Assembly (NCBI RefSeq): GCF_900115685.1
Contig: NZ_FOXJ01000006.1
Span: 186,001 to 250,000, forward strand
Reading direction: 5' to 3'
Source of the DNA: Variovorax sp. 770b2
GTDB lineage: Bacteria; Pseudomonadota; Gammaproteobacteria; Burkholderiales; Burkholderiaceae_C
Length of the DNA stretch: 64,000 nt
Each line of letters begins with the position of its first letter. The stretch's first letter is position 1. The notes under the pieces were generated by a model. It saw only the letters and a list, made by a program, of their open reading frames with translations, was not told the DNA's origin and made no database searches. Position numbers and translations under genes: made by a program. Shown in pieces: positions 1-7,961 of this stretch.

Positions 1-1127
1 GCGTTGCCATCGGCGACCAGGTGCTCGACCTGAAGGCCGCGGGGCTCATCGACACCGACGACATGAACGCGCTGATGGGCGCGAGCGCGAAGGACCGCCA
101 GGCCCTGCGCGCCGCGATCTCCGCCGGCCTCGCCGAGGGCAGCAGCAAAGAGGCCGCATGGTCGAAGGCGCTGCTGGCGCAAGTCAAGGCGGAGATGACC
201 GTGCCCTGCCGCATCGGCGACTACACCGACTTCTATACGGGCATCCACCACGCGACCACCATCGGCAAACTCTTTCGCCCCGATCAGCCCCTGATGCCCA
301 ACTACAAGTGGGTGCCGATCGGCTATCACGGCCGGGCGTCATCCATCGGCGTGAGCGGCCAGGTCTTCAAGCGCCCGCAGGGCCAGACCAAGGCGCCCGA
401 TGCGGCCGAGCCGAGCTTCGGCCCTTCGAAGCGCCTGGACTACGAACTGGAGCTGGGCTTTCTCGTGGGCCGCGGCAATGCGCTGGGCGAACCGATCGCC
501 ATCGGCGACGCCGAAGACCACCTCTTCGGCGTGACGCTGCTCAACGACTGGTCGGCGCGCGACCTGCAGGCCTGGGAATACCAGCCGCTCGGTCCGTTCC
601 TCGCGAAGAACTTCGCAAGCACCCTCTCGCCGTGGATCGTGACGATGGAGGCGCTGGCGCCGTTCCGCGCAAAGTTCGAGCGGCCCGCGCAAGATCCGCA
701 GCCGCTGCCGTACCTCGATGCACCGTCCAACCGCGAGGCCGGTGCGCTCGACATCACGCTCGAAGTGCTGCTGCAGACCGCGAAGATGCGCGCCGAAGGC
801 GTGCCGCCTGCGCGCCTCACGCGCGGCAACACCACCGAGGCCGCCTACTGGACCGCCGCGCAGCTGGTCACGCACCACACGGTGAACGGCTGCAACCTGC
901 AGCCGGGCGACCTGCTGGGCTCGGGCACGCTCTCGGGCCCGAAGCCCGACGAGGCCGGCTCGTTGATGGAACTCACGCTGGGCGGCAAGCAGCAGATCAC
1001 GCTGCCCAACGGCGAGAAGCGCACCTTCCTGGAAGACGGCGACACGCTGGTCATGCGCGGCTACTGCGAGCGCGCGGGGGCGGTGCGTATCGGTCTGGGT
1101 GAAGTCAGCGGCACGGTGGCTGCCTGA
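1..1127 (+). CDS. fahA: Fumarylacetoacetase, 3' part (5' end outside window)
   Basis: This enzyme performs the last step of tyrosine/homogentisate breakdown, hydrolysing fumarylacetoacetate to fumarate and acetoacetate. The frame is open from base 3 and reads VAIGDQVLDLKAAG, typical of the family's N-terminal domain, so the GTG at 21 is not the true start and roughly 60 residues are missing. The family's metal/active-site segments are visible: DYTDFYTGIHHAT (about nt 219-257), the ELEL segment after DY (about nt 439-460) and LLNDWSARDLQAWEYQPLGP (about nt 537-596). The C-terminus is complete, with TGA at 1125-1127. It is followed by a palindromic repeat rather than another gene. The family call is very secure. 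Confidence 0.95.
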   Translation, partial: VAIGDQVLDLKAAGLIDTDDMNALMGASAKDRQALRAAISAGLAEGSSKEAAWSKALLAQVKAEMTVPCRIGDYTDFYTGIHHATTIGKLFRPDQPLMPNYKWVPIGYHGRASSIGVSGQVFKRPQGQTKAPDAAEPSFGPSKRLDYELELGFLVGRGNALGEPIAIGDAEDHLFGVTLLNDWSARDLQAWEYQPLGPFLAKNFASTLSPWIVTMEALAPFRAKFERPAQDPQPLPYLDAPSNREAGALDITLEVLLQTAKMRAEGVPPARLTRGNTTEAAYWTAAQLVTHHTVNGCNLQPGDLLGSGTLSGPKPDEAGSLMELTLGGKQQITLPNGEKRTFLEDGDTLVMRGYCERAGAVRIGLGEVSGTVAA

Positions 1128-1142
1128 GGTCTGCGTGGTGTC

Positions 1143-1250
1143 CCCTCTCCCTCCGGGAGAGGGTCAGGGTGAGGGCAGTGGGCCTCACCACATCGTGCGG
1201 CCCCGATTGCCGCTCACCCTCACTCCAACCTTCTCCCCAAGGGGAGAGGG
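1143..1250. repeat. Palindromic intergenic repeat (REP/MITE-like), copy 1
   Basis: Between fahA and mrdA lies a nested dyad. The left end is CCCTCTCCC-tcc-GGGAGAGGG (1143-1163, perfect 9-bp stem), the middle has AGGGTGAG facing CTCACCCT, and the right end is TCTCCCC-aa-GGGGAGA (1232-1247). A related element with the same ends and internal GTGAGGG/CCCTCAC blocks lies at 38954-39062. The first hairpin lies 15 bp beyond the fahA stop and could help terminate transcription, but there is no T-tract. No ORF is needed to explain this DNA. Confidence 0.7.
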
Positions 1251-1260
1251 AACAAGAGGT

Positions 1261-3231
1261 TCAGGGTGCCGGGGCGGCAGTCGTCGCCGCCACCGGCCAC
1301 GCCATTTCGCTCGCCACGCGCGGCTTGCCCATCGGCGCGGCGGCCTTGCCGGTCTTGATGGCGGCCATGTCGGCTTCGCTCGGGTACTGGTCCATCAGCC
1401 AGTAGTCGAACACCCGGCGCGCGATGGGGGCGGCAGCGCCGGCGCCCCAGCCCGCGTTCTCCACGACCACCGCGATGGCGATCTTCGGGTTGTTGACCGG
1501 CGCGAAGGCCATGAACAACGCGTGGTCGCGCTGGTGTTCTTCGAGCGCGCGGGCGTTGTACTTGGTGTTCTGCGCCTGCGTCACCGCCTGCGCCGTGCCG
1601 GTCTTGCCGGCCGCCTGGTAGCCCGCGCCCGCGAACACGCCGCGCGCGGTGCCGGCGGTGACCACGCTGGTGAGGCCCTCGCGCACCACCGCGACGTTGG
1701 CCGCCGTGAAGCCGAGGTTTTCCGCCGGCGGTTGCTGCAGCGGCACCACCTGCCCGCTCACCGTGTTGCGCGTGGCCAGCACGAGGTGCGGCTTGTGCTT
1801 CATGCCGCCGTCGGCCACGATGGCCGTGGCCTGCGCGAGCTGCAGCATCGTGAAGGCGTTGTAGCCCTGGCCGATGCCCAGCGAAATGGTCTCGCCCGCA
1901 TACCACTTCTTCGCCTCGGGCCGCTTGTAGGCGTTGCGCTTCCACTCGGTGCTGGGCAGCACGCCGCGCACCTCGCCGCCCAGGTCGATGCCGGTGATCT
2001 GGCCGAAGCCCAGCGGCTTCATGAAGTCGTGGATGAGGTCCACGCCCATCTCGTTGGCCAGCGAGTAGTAGTAGATGTTGCTCGAGAGCTGGATCGAGCG
2101 GCGCATGTCCACGCCGCCCAGGTTGCCCTCGGGGCTGCCGAATCGGTGGCCGCCGAAGTTGAAGTAGCCGGGGTCGTTCACCACCACGCTGGCGCCACGC
2201 TTGCCGGTCTGCAGCGCGGCCATGGCCATGAAGGGCTTGTAGGTCGAGCCGGGCGGGTAGGTGCCGCGCAGCGCGCGGTTGAGCAAGGGCTTGTCGAGCG
2301 ATTCGCTCAGCTCTTTCCAGCTCTCGGTGTCGATGCCTTCGACGAAGAGGTTGGGGTCGAACGTGGGCTTGCTCACGAAAGCCAGCACCTCGCCGGTCTT
2401 GGGGTCGATGGCCACCAGCGCGCCGCGGCGCTCGCCGAACATGTCTTCCACCAGCTTCTGCAGCTTGATGTCCAGCGACAGCATGACCGTGTTGCCGGGC
2501 GTGGCCGGGTGGCTCGCGAGCCGGCGGATGGCGCGTCCGCCCGCGGAGGTTTCCATCTGCTCCACGCCGGTCTGGCCGTGCAGCGTCTTCTCGTAGCTCT
2601 GCTCGATACCGAGCTTGCCGATGTAGTCGGTGCCCTTGTAGTTGGCCTGCTCTTCTTCTTCCCAGTCTTCCATCGCGGTCTTCTCGCGCTGGTTGATGCG
2701 GCCGATGTAGCCGAGCACGTGCGAGCCGGTCTCGCCGTTGGGATAGTTGCGGAACAGGCGCGCCTTGATCTCCACGCCCGGGAAGCGGTAGCGCTGGGCC
2801 GCGAAGCGCGCCACTTCTTCATCGCTCAGGCGGGTGCGGATCGGGATGGAGTCGAAGCTGCGCGAGTCCTCGCGCAGGCGCTTGAAACGGCGGCGGTCGC
2901 GCGGCGAGACTTCCAGCACCTGGGTGAGGTTGTCGATGGTCTCCTCGACATCGTTCACCTTGGAGGGCGTGATCTCCAGCGTGTAGGCCGAGTAGTTCGA
3001 GGCCAGCACGATGCCGTTGCGGTCCAGGATGAGGCCCCGGTTGGGCACCACCGGCACGATGGCCGTGCGGTTGCTCTCGGCCTGCTCGGCCAGGTCTTCA
3101 TGCCGCGTGACCTGCAGGTAGATCAGCCGCGCGCTCAGCAGGCTGAACGCGAACAGCACCGTCAGGCCGATCACGATCACGCGGCGCTTGAAGCGCGCGA
3201 GGTCGGCAGCGACGTTGCGGATTTCGGTCAT
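1261..3231 (-). CDS. mrdA: Penicillin-binding protein 2, peptidoglycan D,D-transpeptidase
   Basis: This is the elongasome transpeptidase that cross-links lateral-wall peptidoglycan together with RodA and MreBCD. The 656-residue product has a short cytoplasmic N-terminus, one membrane anchor (about 17-38), a PBP dimerisation domain (about 60-230) and a C-terminal transpeptidase domain. The three catalytic motifs are present: STYK (329-332, nucleophile Ser329), SSN (383-385) and KTGT (543-546). It is the last gene of the mreB-mreC-mreD-mrdA block on the minus strand, separated from mreD by about 120 bp. Length is normal for the family. The C-terminus carries an Ala/Pro-rich tail. Confidence 0.96.
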   Translation of the reverse strand: MTEIRNVAADLARFKRRVIVIGLTVLFAFSLLSARLIYLQVTRHEDLAEQAESNRTAIVPVVPNRGLILDRNGIVLASNYSAYTLEITPSKVNDVEETIDNLTQVLEVSPRDRRRFKRLREDSRSFDSIPIRTRLSDEEVARFAAQRYRFPGVEIKARLFRNYPNGETGSHVLGYIGRINQREKTAMEDWEEEEQANYKGTDYIGKLGIEQSYEKTLHGQTGVEQMETSAGGRAIRRLASHPATPGNTVMLSLDIKLQKLVEDMFGERRGALVAIDPKTGEVLAFVSKPTFDPNLFVEGIDTESWKELSESLDKPLLNRALRGTYPPGSTYKPFMAMAALQTGKRGASVVVNDPGYFNFGGHRFGSPEGNLGGVDMRRSIQLSSNIYYYSLANEMGVDLIHDFMKPLGFGQITGIDLGGEVRGVLPSTEWKRNAYKRPEAKKWYAGETISLGIGQGYNAFTMLQLAQATAIVADGGMKHKPHLVLATRNTVSGQVVPLQQPPAENLGFTAANVAVVREGLTSVVTAGTARGVFAGAGYQAAGKTGTAQAVTQAQNTKYNARALEEHQRDHALFMAFAPVNNPKIAIAVVVENAGWGAGAAAPIARRVFDYWLMDQYPSEADMAAIKTGKAAAPMGKPRVASEMAWPVAATTAAPAP

Positions 3232-3280
3232 GGCGGTGGGAGCTTAGGCGCGTGCTAGTGCAAGTCAAGTGCAGTGGCAG

Positions 3281-3348
3281 ACGGGCCGCGCCTCCCTCTC
3301 AAGGGTGGACTCACGCGCAGCGAAGCGAAGTGAAAAGCCGGGGGCACC
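3281..3348. repeat. Possible intergenic repeat remnant
   Basis: The 121-bp mreD-mrdA gap contains a CCCTCTCAAGGG hairpin-like core followed by gcgcagcgaagcgaag and GCCGGGGGCACC. The tail resembles the one at about 47581-47611, so I read it as a degraded member of an intergenic repeat family. The similarity is short and this is only tentative. Confidence 0.3.
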
Positions 3349-3352
3349 ATGA

Positions 3353-3874
3353 CTAGAGGGGGCGGTTCTCGTCCGGTTCCGGGGTGCGGCGCTGAGGGGC
3401 GAGCAACAGCGCGCTCGCCAGGGGCCACAGCATCGCCTCCACGCCCGGCGAGATCAGCACCGTCCAGCCCGGGAACACGCCGCCGCCGATCATCCGCGTG
3501 ATGACCTCGATCAACTGCGACAGCGCAAAGAGCGGCAGCACCTGCAGCGCCTGCGACAGCACCGGGTACCAGAGCAGGCGCCGGTGGATCGTGATCGCGA
3601 AGAAGCCCAGCGTCGTGTAGGAGAGCGCATGCTGGCCGAGCATGGAGGCCTGGTGCACGTCCATGCAGAGGCCAAACACGAAGGCCGCGCCGATGCCCAC
3701 GCGCGAGGGCTGGTGCACGCCCCAGAACACGATCACCAGCGCCAGGAGGTCGGGCATCCAGGCGGCACGGCCGATGGGGATCATGTTGACCAGGAGCGCC
3801 ACGACGAGGCTGGTCCACATGAAGAGCGGGCTGACGGGCAGCAGGAGCTGCTGCTGGCCGGGGCGCTTGATCAT
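3353..3874 (-). CDS. mreD: Rod shape-determining protein MreD
   Basis: MreD is a small inner-membrane protein of the elongasome, acting with MreC. The 173-residue product starts MIKRPGQQQLL. Its ATG overlaps the mreC stop in an ATGA junction (3871-3874), which implies translational coupling and decides the start; the frame stays open upstream but only as antisense to mreC's coding frame. About five hydrophobic segments cover residues 18-160, and the tail is short and charged. Length and gene order match Burkholderiales MreD. Confidence 0.92.
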   Translation of the reverse strand: MIKRPGQQQLLLPVSPLFMWTSLVVALLVNMIPIGRAAWMPDLLALVIVFWGVHQPSRVGIGAAFVFGLCMDVHQASMLGQHALSYTTLGFFAITIHRRLLWYPVLSQALQVLPLFALSQLIEVITRMIGGGVFPGWTVLISPGVEAMLWPLASALLLAPQRRTPEPDENRPL

Positions 3875-4830
3875 CGGCCGCCTCCTGGTTTTTTCTCGTT
3901 CTTGCCGGCGCCGGGCTTGCCTTCGGGGCGCTTGCGCTGCGTGGTCGTGGGCGCGGCCGGCGGCGGTGCCGTGGGCGAACCGGTGGGCTCGAGCACCAGC
4001 ACGTAGCGCGCAGCGGTCACGCTGGCCAGCGGCACGCAGTAGATGCGGGCAAAGGCCGAATCGGCGCGGCGCTCGATGCGTTCGATCTTCGCGACCGGCA
4101 GGCCCGGCGGGTAGATGCCGTCGACGCCGCTGGTGGAGAGCAGATCGCCTTCCTGCAGGTCGGCATTGGCGGCCATGAAGCGCAACTCGAGGCCGCCGCC
4201 GTGCGCCGAGGCGTCGCCGAAGGCCACGCTGCGCACGCCCGTGCGCGTGTTCTGCACGGGGATGGCCAGGTCGCGGTCGATCACCAGCGTGACCTCGCTC
4301 GTGAAGGGCAGCACCTGCGTGACCTGGCCGAGCACGCCGCGCGCATCGATCACCGGCGAGCCGGCCGCCACGCCGTGCGCGAGGCCCTGGTCGATGACGA
4401 TCTTGCGGGTGTAGGGGTCGGCCGCGTCGTAGAGCACCTCGGCCGCGCGGCCCGGCGTGGTGGTGGTCTGGCGCAGCTCGAGCAGCTCGCGCAGGCGCGC
4501 GTTGTCCTGCGCCAGCGTGTCGGCCTGGCTCGCGCGCTCGGCCTGCATCATGAGCGCCTTGCGGGCGTCGGCCTCGTTGCGCTGGGCGGTCTGCAGGTCT
4601 TCGAGGTAGCGGCCGCCGCCCATCATGATCTGCACGGGCTTCAGCGCCACCCACTGCACCGGGTAGAGCACCGCGCCGAGGGTCGCGCGGATCGGCTGCA
4701 CGATGTGAAAGCGTGCGTCGGCCACCATGAGGAACAGGGAGAGCGCGCCGAAGAAGATCAGCTTGCTGAGTGCCGACTGCCCCTGGTTGAACAGGGGTGG
4801 CGCTGTGCGATCGAGCGTGCCCAGAGGCAT
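3871..4830 (-). CDS. mreC: Rod shape-determining protein MreC
   Basis: MreC is the periplasmic scaffold linking MreB/MreD to PBP2. The 319-residue product has an N-terminal membrane anchor (about 20-40), a coiled-coil stretch (about 68-110, LEDLQTAQRN to LRELLELRQ) and the C-terminal beta-barrel MreC domain (about 115-275). A Pro/Ala/Lys-rich tail follows (ends EKKPGGGR). It precedes mreD with a 4-bp overlap and lies downstream of mreB across an intrinsic terminator. Confidence 0.94.
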   Translation of the reverse strand: MPLGTLDRTAPPLFNQGQSALSKLIFFGALSLFLMVADARFHIVQPIRATLGAVLYPVQWVALKPVQIMMGGGRYLEDLQTAQRNEADARKALMMQAERASQADTLAQDNARLRELLELRQTTTTPGRAAEVLYDAADPYTRKIVIDQGLAHGVAAGSPVIDARGVLGQVTQVLPFTSEVTLVIDRDLAIPVQNTRTGVRSVAFGDASAHGGGLELRFMAANADLQEGDLLSTSGVDGIYPPGLPVAKIERIERRADSAFARIYCVPLASVTAARYVLVLEPTGSPTAPPPAAPTTTQRKRPEGKPGAGKNEKKPGGGR

Positions 4831-4860
4831 GAATTCAGACCCGGCGGTGGTGCGGAATCA

Positions 4861-4897
4861 AATAACAAAAAGCCGGCCCATGCAAGCAGAGGCCGGC
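4861..4897 (-). terminator. Intrinsic terminator between mreB and mreC
   Basis: Read on the minus strand, GCCGGCC (4897-4891), a 12-nt loop and GGCCGGC (4878-4872) form a perfect 7-bp GC stem, followed by TTTTTG TTATT (4871-4861). This is a standard Rho-independent terminator placed immediately after the mreB stop at 4917, so it probably reduces read-through into mreCD-mrdA. Confidence 0.8.
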
Positions 4898-4916
4898 GAT
4901 GAGGACGGGCGTCCGG

Positions 4917-5960
4917 TCACTCACTCGTGAAGATGCTTCCCAGGCGGTCCATGCGTTCGAGGGCGATGCCGCAGCCGCGCACCACGCAGGTCAGCGGGTC
5001 TTCGGCCACGAGCACCGGGAGGCCCGTTTCCTCGGCCAGCAGGCGGTCCAGGTCGCGCAGGAGGGCGCCGCCGCCGGTGAGCATCATGCCGCGCTCGGCA
5101 ATGTCGGCGCCCAGTTCGGGCGGCGTCTGCTCCAGCGCGTTCTTCACGGCCGAGACGATGTTGTTGAGCGGATCGGTCAGGGCTTCCAGCACTTCGTTGC
5201 TGCTGATGGTGAAGCTGCGCGGCACGCCTTCGGAGAGGTTGCGGCCCTTGACTTCCATCTCCTTGACTTCGGAGCCCGGGAAGGCCGAGCCGATGTTCTT
5301 CTTGATGACTTCGGCCGTCGGCTCGCCGATCAGCATGCCGTAGTTGCGGCGGATGTAGTTGATGATGGCTTCGTCGAAGCGGTCGCCGCCCACGCGCACC
5401 GAGCCCTTGTAGACCATGCCGCCCAGCGAGATCACGCCCACTTCGGTGGTGCCGCCGCCGATGTCCACCACCATCGAGCCCGAGGCTTCGCTCACGGGGA
5501 GGCCCGCGCCGATGGCCGCGGCCATGGGTTCTTCGATGAGGTAGACGGAGGTGGCGCCGGCGGCTTCGGCCGCGTCCTTGATGGCGCGGCGCTCGACCTG
5601 CGTCGAGCCGCAGGGCACGCAGATGATGATGCGCGGGCTCGGCGTGAGCAGCGTGCGCGGGTGCACCATCTTGATGAACTGCTTGATCATCTGCTCGGTG
5701 ATCACGAAGTCGGCGATGACGCCGTCCTTCATCGGGCGGATCGCCTCGATGTTGCCGGGCACCTTGCCCAGCATGGCCTTGGCCTCGCGGCCCACGGCCT
5801 GGATCACCTTCTTGCCGTGCGGGCCGCCTTCGTGGCGGATCGCGACGACGGAGGGCTCGTCCAGCACGATGCCCTTGTTGCGGGCGAATATCAGGGTGTT
5901 GGCGGTGCCGAGGTCGATCGCAAGGTCGGTGGAAAAGTACCGACGGAAAGCTCCAAACAT
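4917..5960 (-). CDS. mreB: Rod shape-determining protein MreB (bacterial actin)
   Basis: MreB is an ATP-binding actin homologue that organises the elongasome along the inner membrane. The start chosen is MFGAFRRYFSTDLAIDLGTAN (ATG at 5960), giving 347 residues, the usual MreB length; the open frame reaches about 40 codons further upstream but that sequence is not MreB-like. Phosphate-1 (DLGTANT, about 14-20), phosphate-2 (DIGGGTTEVGV, about 160-170) and the adenosine motif (TGGGALL, about 290) are all visible. It is divergent from gatC. Confidence 0.97.
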   Translation of the reverse strand: MFGAFRRYFSTDLAIDLGTANTLIFARNKGIVLDEPSVVAIRHEGGPHGKKVIQAVGREAKAMLGKVPGNIEAIRPMKDGVIADFVITEQMIKQFIKMVHPRTLLTPSPRIIICVPCGSTQVERRAIKDAAEAAGATSVYLIEEPMAAAIGAGLPVSEASGSMVVDIGGGTTEVGVISLGGMVYKGSVRVGGDRFDEAIINYIRRNYGMLIGEPTAEVIKKNIGSAFPGSEVKEMEVKGRNLSEGVPRSFTISSNEVLEALTDPLNNIVSAVKNALEQTPPELGADIAERGMMLTGGGALLRDLDRLLAEETGLPVLVAEDPLTCVVRGCGIALERMDRLGSIFTSE

Positions 5961-6173
5961 GTGCGGAATCCTCTGAGCACGGCCTGCGCATCGGCAGGTC
6001 GTCGCTCTATTTTTGGGTCGTTTGACGGGGTGAATTGATCGTTTTTGGCGCAAAAGCCGGCGCGTTCGCGGGGGTTGCGGCAAAGGCGGGATAATACCCG
6101 AATCCCCTCTGATTCCCGTGTTAGCACCCTTCTCGGCGTGCGATTACCTTCGGTTTTTTGACCGGTCCGACCC

Positions 6174-6476
6174 ATGTCCCTTGACGCTTCAGATATCGCA
6201 CGCATCGCCTCCCTGGCGCGGCTGCAGCTTGCTTCCGACGAAAGCGAGCGCATGCTCAGCCAGATCAATGGCTTTTTTGACTTAGTCGAACGTATGCGTT
6301 CGGTCGATACGACGGGCATCGAGCCCTTGGCCCATCCGGTGGCTGCGATCGAGGACATCACGCTGCGCCTGCGCGAAGACGTGGTAAGCGAACCCGACAA
6401 CCGCGAAGCCAACCAGAAGAGCGCCCCGGCCGTCGAAGCCGGCCTTTTCCTCGTGCCCAAGGTGATCGAGCAATGA
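6174..6476 (+). CDS. gatC: Glutamyl-tRNA(Gln)/aspartyl-tRNA(Asn) amidotransferase subunit C
   Basis: GatC is the small wrap-around subunit that stabilises GatA and GatB in the GatCAB transamidosome, which converts Glu-tRNA(Gln) and/or Asp-tRNA(Asn) to Gln-/Asn-tRNA. The 100-residue product begins MSLDASDIARIASLARLQL and carries the family segment with PLAHPV (about 49-54). Its stop overlaps the gatA start (ATGA, 6473-6476). A GATAAT hexamer at 6090-6095 lies in the divergent gap from mreB and could be a -10 element, but no good -35 is visible. Confidence 0.95.
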   Translation: MSLDASDIARIASLARLQLASDESERMLSQINGFFDLVERMRSVDTTGIEPLAHPVAAIEDITLRLREDVVSEPDNREANQKSAPAVEAGLFLVPKVIEQ

Positions 6477-7960
6477 GCGGCGAACTGCACCAGATGGGCG
6501 TGGTCGCCCTGGCCCGCGCCCTGGCCGAACGCAAGGTCTCGGCCGTCGAAGCCTCGCAGGCGTTTCTCGGCCGCATGAAGGCCCACGAATCGCTCGGCAC
6601 CTTCGTCGACGTGAACGAAGAAGTCACCCTCGCCCAGGCCCGCAAGGCGGACGCCCTCCTCGCAGCAGGCAACGCCCCGGCACTGGCCGGCGTGCCGATC
6701 GCGCACAAGGACATCTTCGTCACCACCGACTTCGCCACCACCGCCGGCTCCCGGATGCTCGCGGGCTACCGCTCGCCCTTCGACGCCACCGTGGTGCGCC
6801 GCCTGGCCGAGGCCGGCGCGGTCACGCTGGGCAAGCTGAGCTGCGATGAGTTCGCGATGGGCTCGGCCAACGAGAACGTCGCCGTGCCCGCCGTGGGCCA
6901 CGACAAGGCCGTGCCGGTGCAGAACCCGTGGAACCGCGAGCGCATTCCGGGCGGCTCCTCGGGCGCCAGTGCGGCGGCCGTCGCGGCACGCCTGGCACCC
7001 GCGGCCACAGGCACCGACACCGGCGGCTCGATCCGCCAGCCTGCGTCGTTCTGCGGCGTGACCGGCATCAAGCCGACCTACGGCCGCGCCTCGCGCTACG
7101 GCATGGTGGCCTTCGCATCGAGCCTGGACCAGGCCGGTCCGATGGCGCGCTCGGCCGAAGACTGCGCGCTGCTGCTCTCGGCTTTCTGCGGCCCCGATCT
7201 CGACCGCGATTCGACCTCGATCGACAAGCCCTCCGAAGACTTCGGCCGCGCGCTGAACGACTCGCTCCAGGGCCTGCGCATCGGCGTGCCGAAGGAGTTC
7301 TTCGGCGAAGGCGTGGCACCCGGCGTGCGCGCCGCGATCGACGCAGCCCTCGCCCAGTACGAGAAGCTCGGCGCCAGGCGCGTCGAGGTCTCGTTGCCGC
7401 GCACCGAGCTGTCGATTCCCGTGTACTACATCCTCGCGGCCGCAGAGGCGTCGAGCAACCTGAGCCGCTTCGACGGCGTGAAGTTCGGCCATCGCGCGAA
7501 GCAGTACAAGGACCTGTCCGACATGTACGAACGCACGCGCGCCGAGGGCTTCGGCGACGAGGTGAAGCGCCGCATCATGATCGGCACCTACGTGCTCTCG
7601 CACGGCTACTACGACGCGTACTACCTGCAGGCGCAGAAGGTGCGTCGCATGATCGCGGACGACTTCCAGCAGGCGTTGAAGCAGTGCGACGTGATCGCCG
7701 GCCCCGCCGCGCCGACCACCGCATGGAAGATCGGCGAACACGGCGACGACCCGGTGGCCGACTACCTGGCCGACATCTTCACGCTGCCCGCATCGCTCGC
7801 CGGCCTGCCGGGCATGAGCGTGCCTGCGGGCTTCGACAGCGGCATGCCCGTCGGGCTGCAGCTGATCGGCAACTACTTCGGCGAAGCGAAGCTGCTCAAC
7901 GCAGCGCACCGCTTCCAGCAGTCCACCGACTGGCACACGCGCACGCCGGAGGGCTTCTGA
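6473..7960 (+). CDS. gatA: Glutamyl-tRNA(Gln)/aspartyl-tRNA(Asn) amidotransferase subunit A
   Basis: GatA is the amidase-signature subunit that releases ammonia from glutamine for the GatCAB reaction. The 495-residue product has the Lys / cis-Ser / Ser triad: Lys79 (VPIAHKDIF), a Ser near 162 (GGSSGAS) and Ser186 (TDTGGSIRQP). It overlaps gatC by 4 bp and gatB begins one base after its stop. I considered AtzE-like 1-carboxybiuret hydrolase because cyanurate genes lie nearby, but the gatC-gatA-gatB order and the sequence are canonical. Confidence 0.96.
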   Translation: MSGELHQMGVVALARALAERKVSAVEASQAFLGRMKAHESLGTFVDVNEEVTLAQARKADALLAAGNAPALAGVPIAHKDIFVTTDFATTAGSRMLAGYRSPFDATVVRRLAEAGAVTLGKLSCDEFAMGSANENVAVPAVGHDKAVPVQNPWNRERIPGGSSGASAAAVAARLAPAATGTDTGGSIRQPASFCGVTGIKPTYGRASRYGMVAFASSLDQAGPMARSAEDCALLLSAFCGPDLDRDSTSIDKPSEDFGRALNDSLQGLRIGVPKEFFGEGVAPGVRAAIDAALAQYEKLGARRVEVSLPRTELSIPVYYILAAAEASSNLSRFDGVKFGHRAKQYKDLSDMYERTRAEGFGDEVKRRIMIGTYVLSHGYYDAYYLQAQKVRRMIADDFQQALKQCDVIAGPAAPTTAWKIGEHGDDPVADYLADIFTLPASLAGLPGMSVPAGFDSGMPVGLQLIGNYFGEAKLLNAAHRFQQSTDWHTRTPEGF

Positions 7961-7961
7961 A

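Noticed and set aside
1099..3258. Long plus-strand open frame (about 719 codons) opposite mrdA
   Set aside because: Antisense to the clear PBP2 gene with its three catalytic motifs; composition is that of a shadow frame.
6090..6095. GATAAT as the gatCAB -10 box
   Set aside because: No acceptable -35 at 16-18 bp upstream; mentioned under gatC only.
6473..7960. GatA as an AtzE-type carboxybiuret amidase (with GatC as AtzG)
   Set aside because: The gatC-gatA-gatB order, lengths and sequences are canonical for the tRNA amidotransferase; the link to the cyanurate genes is only positional.
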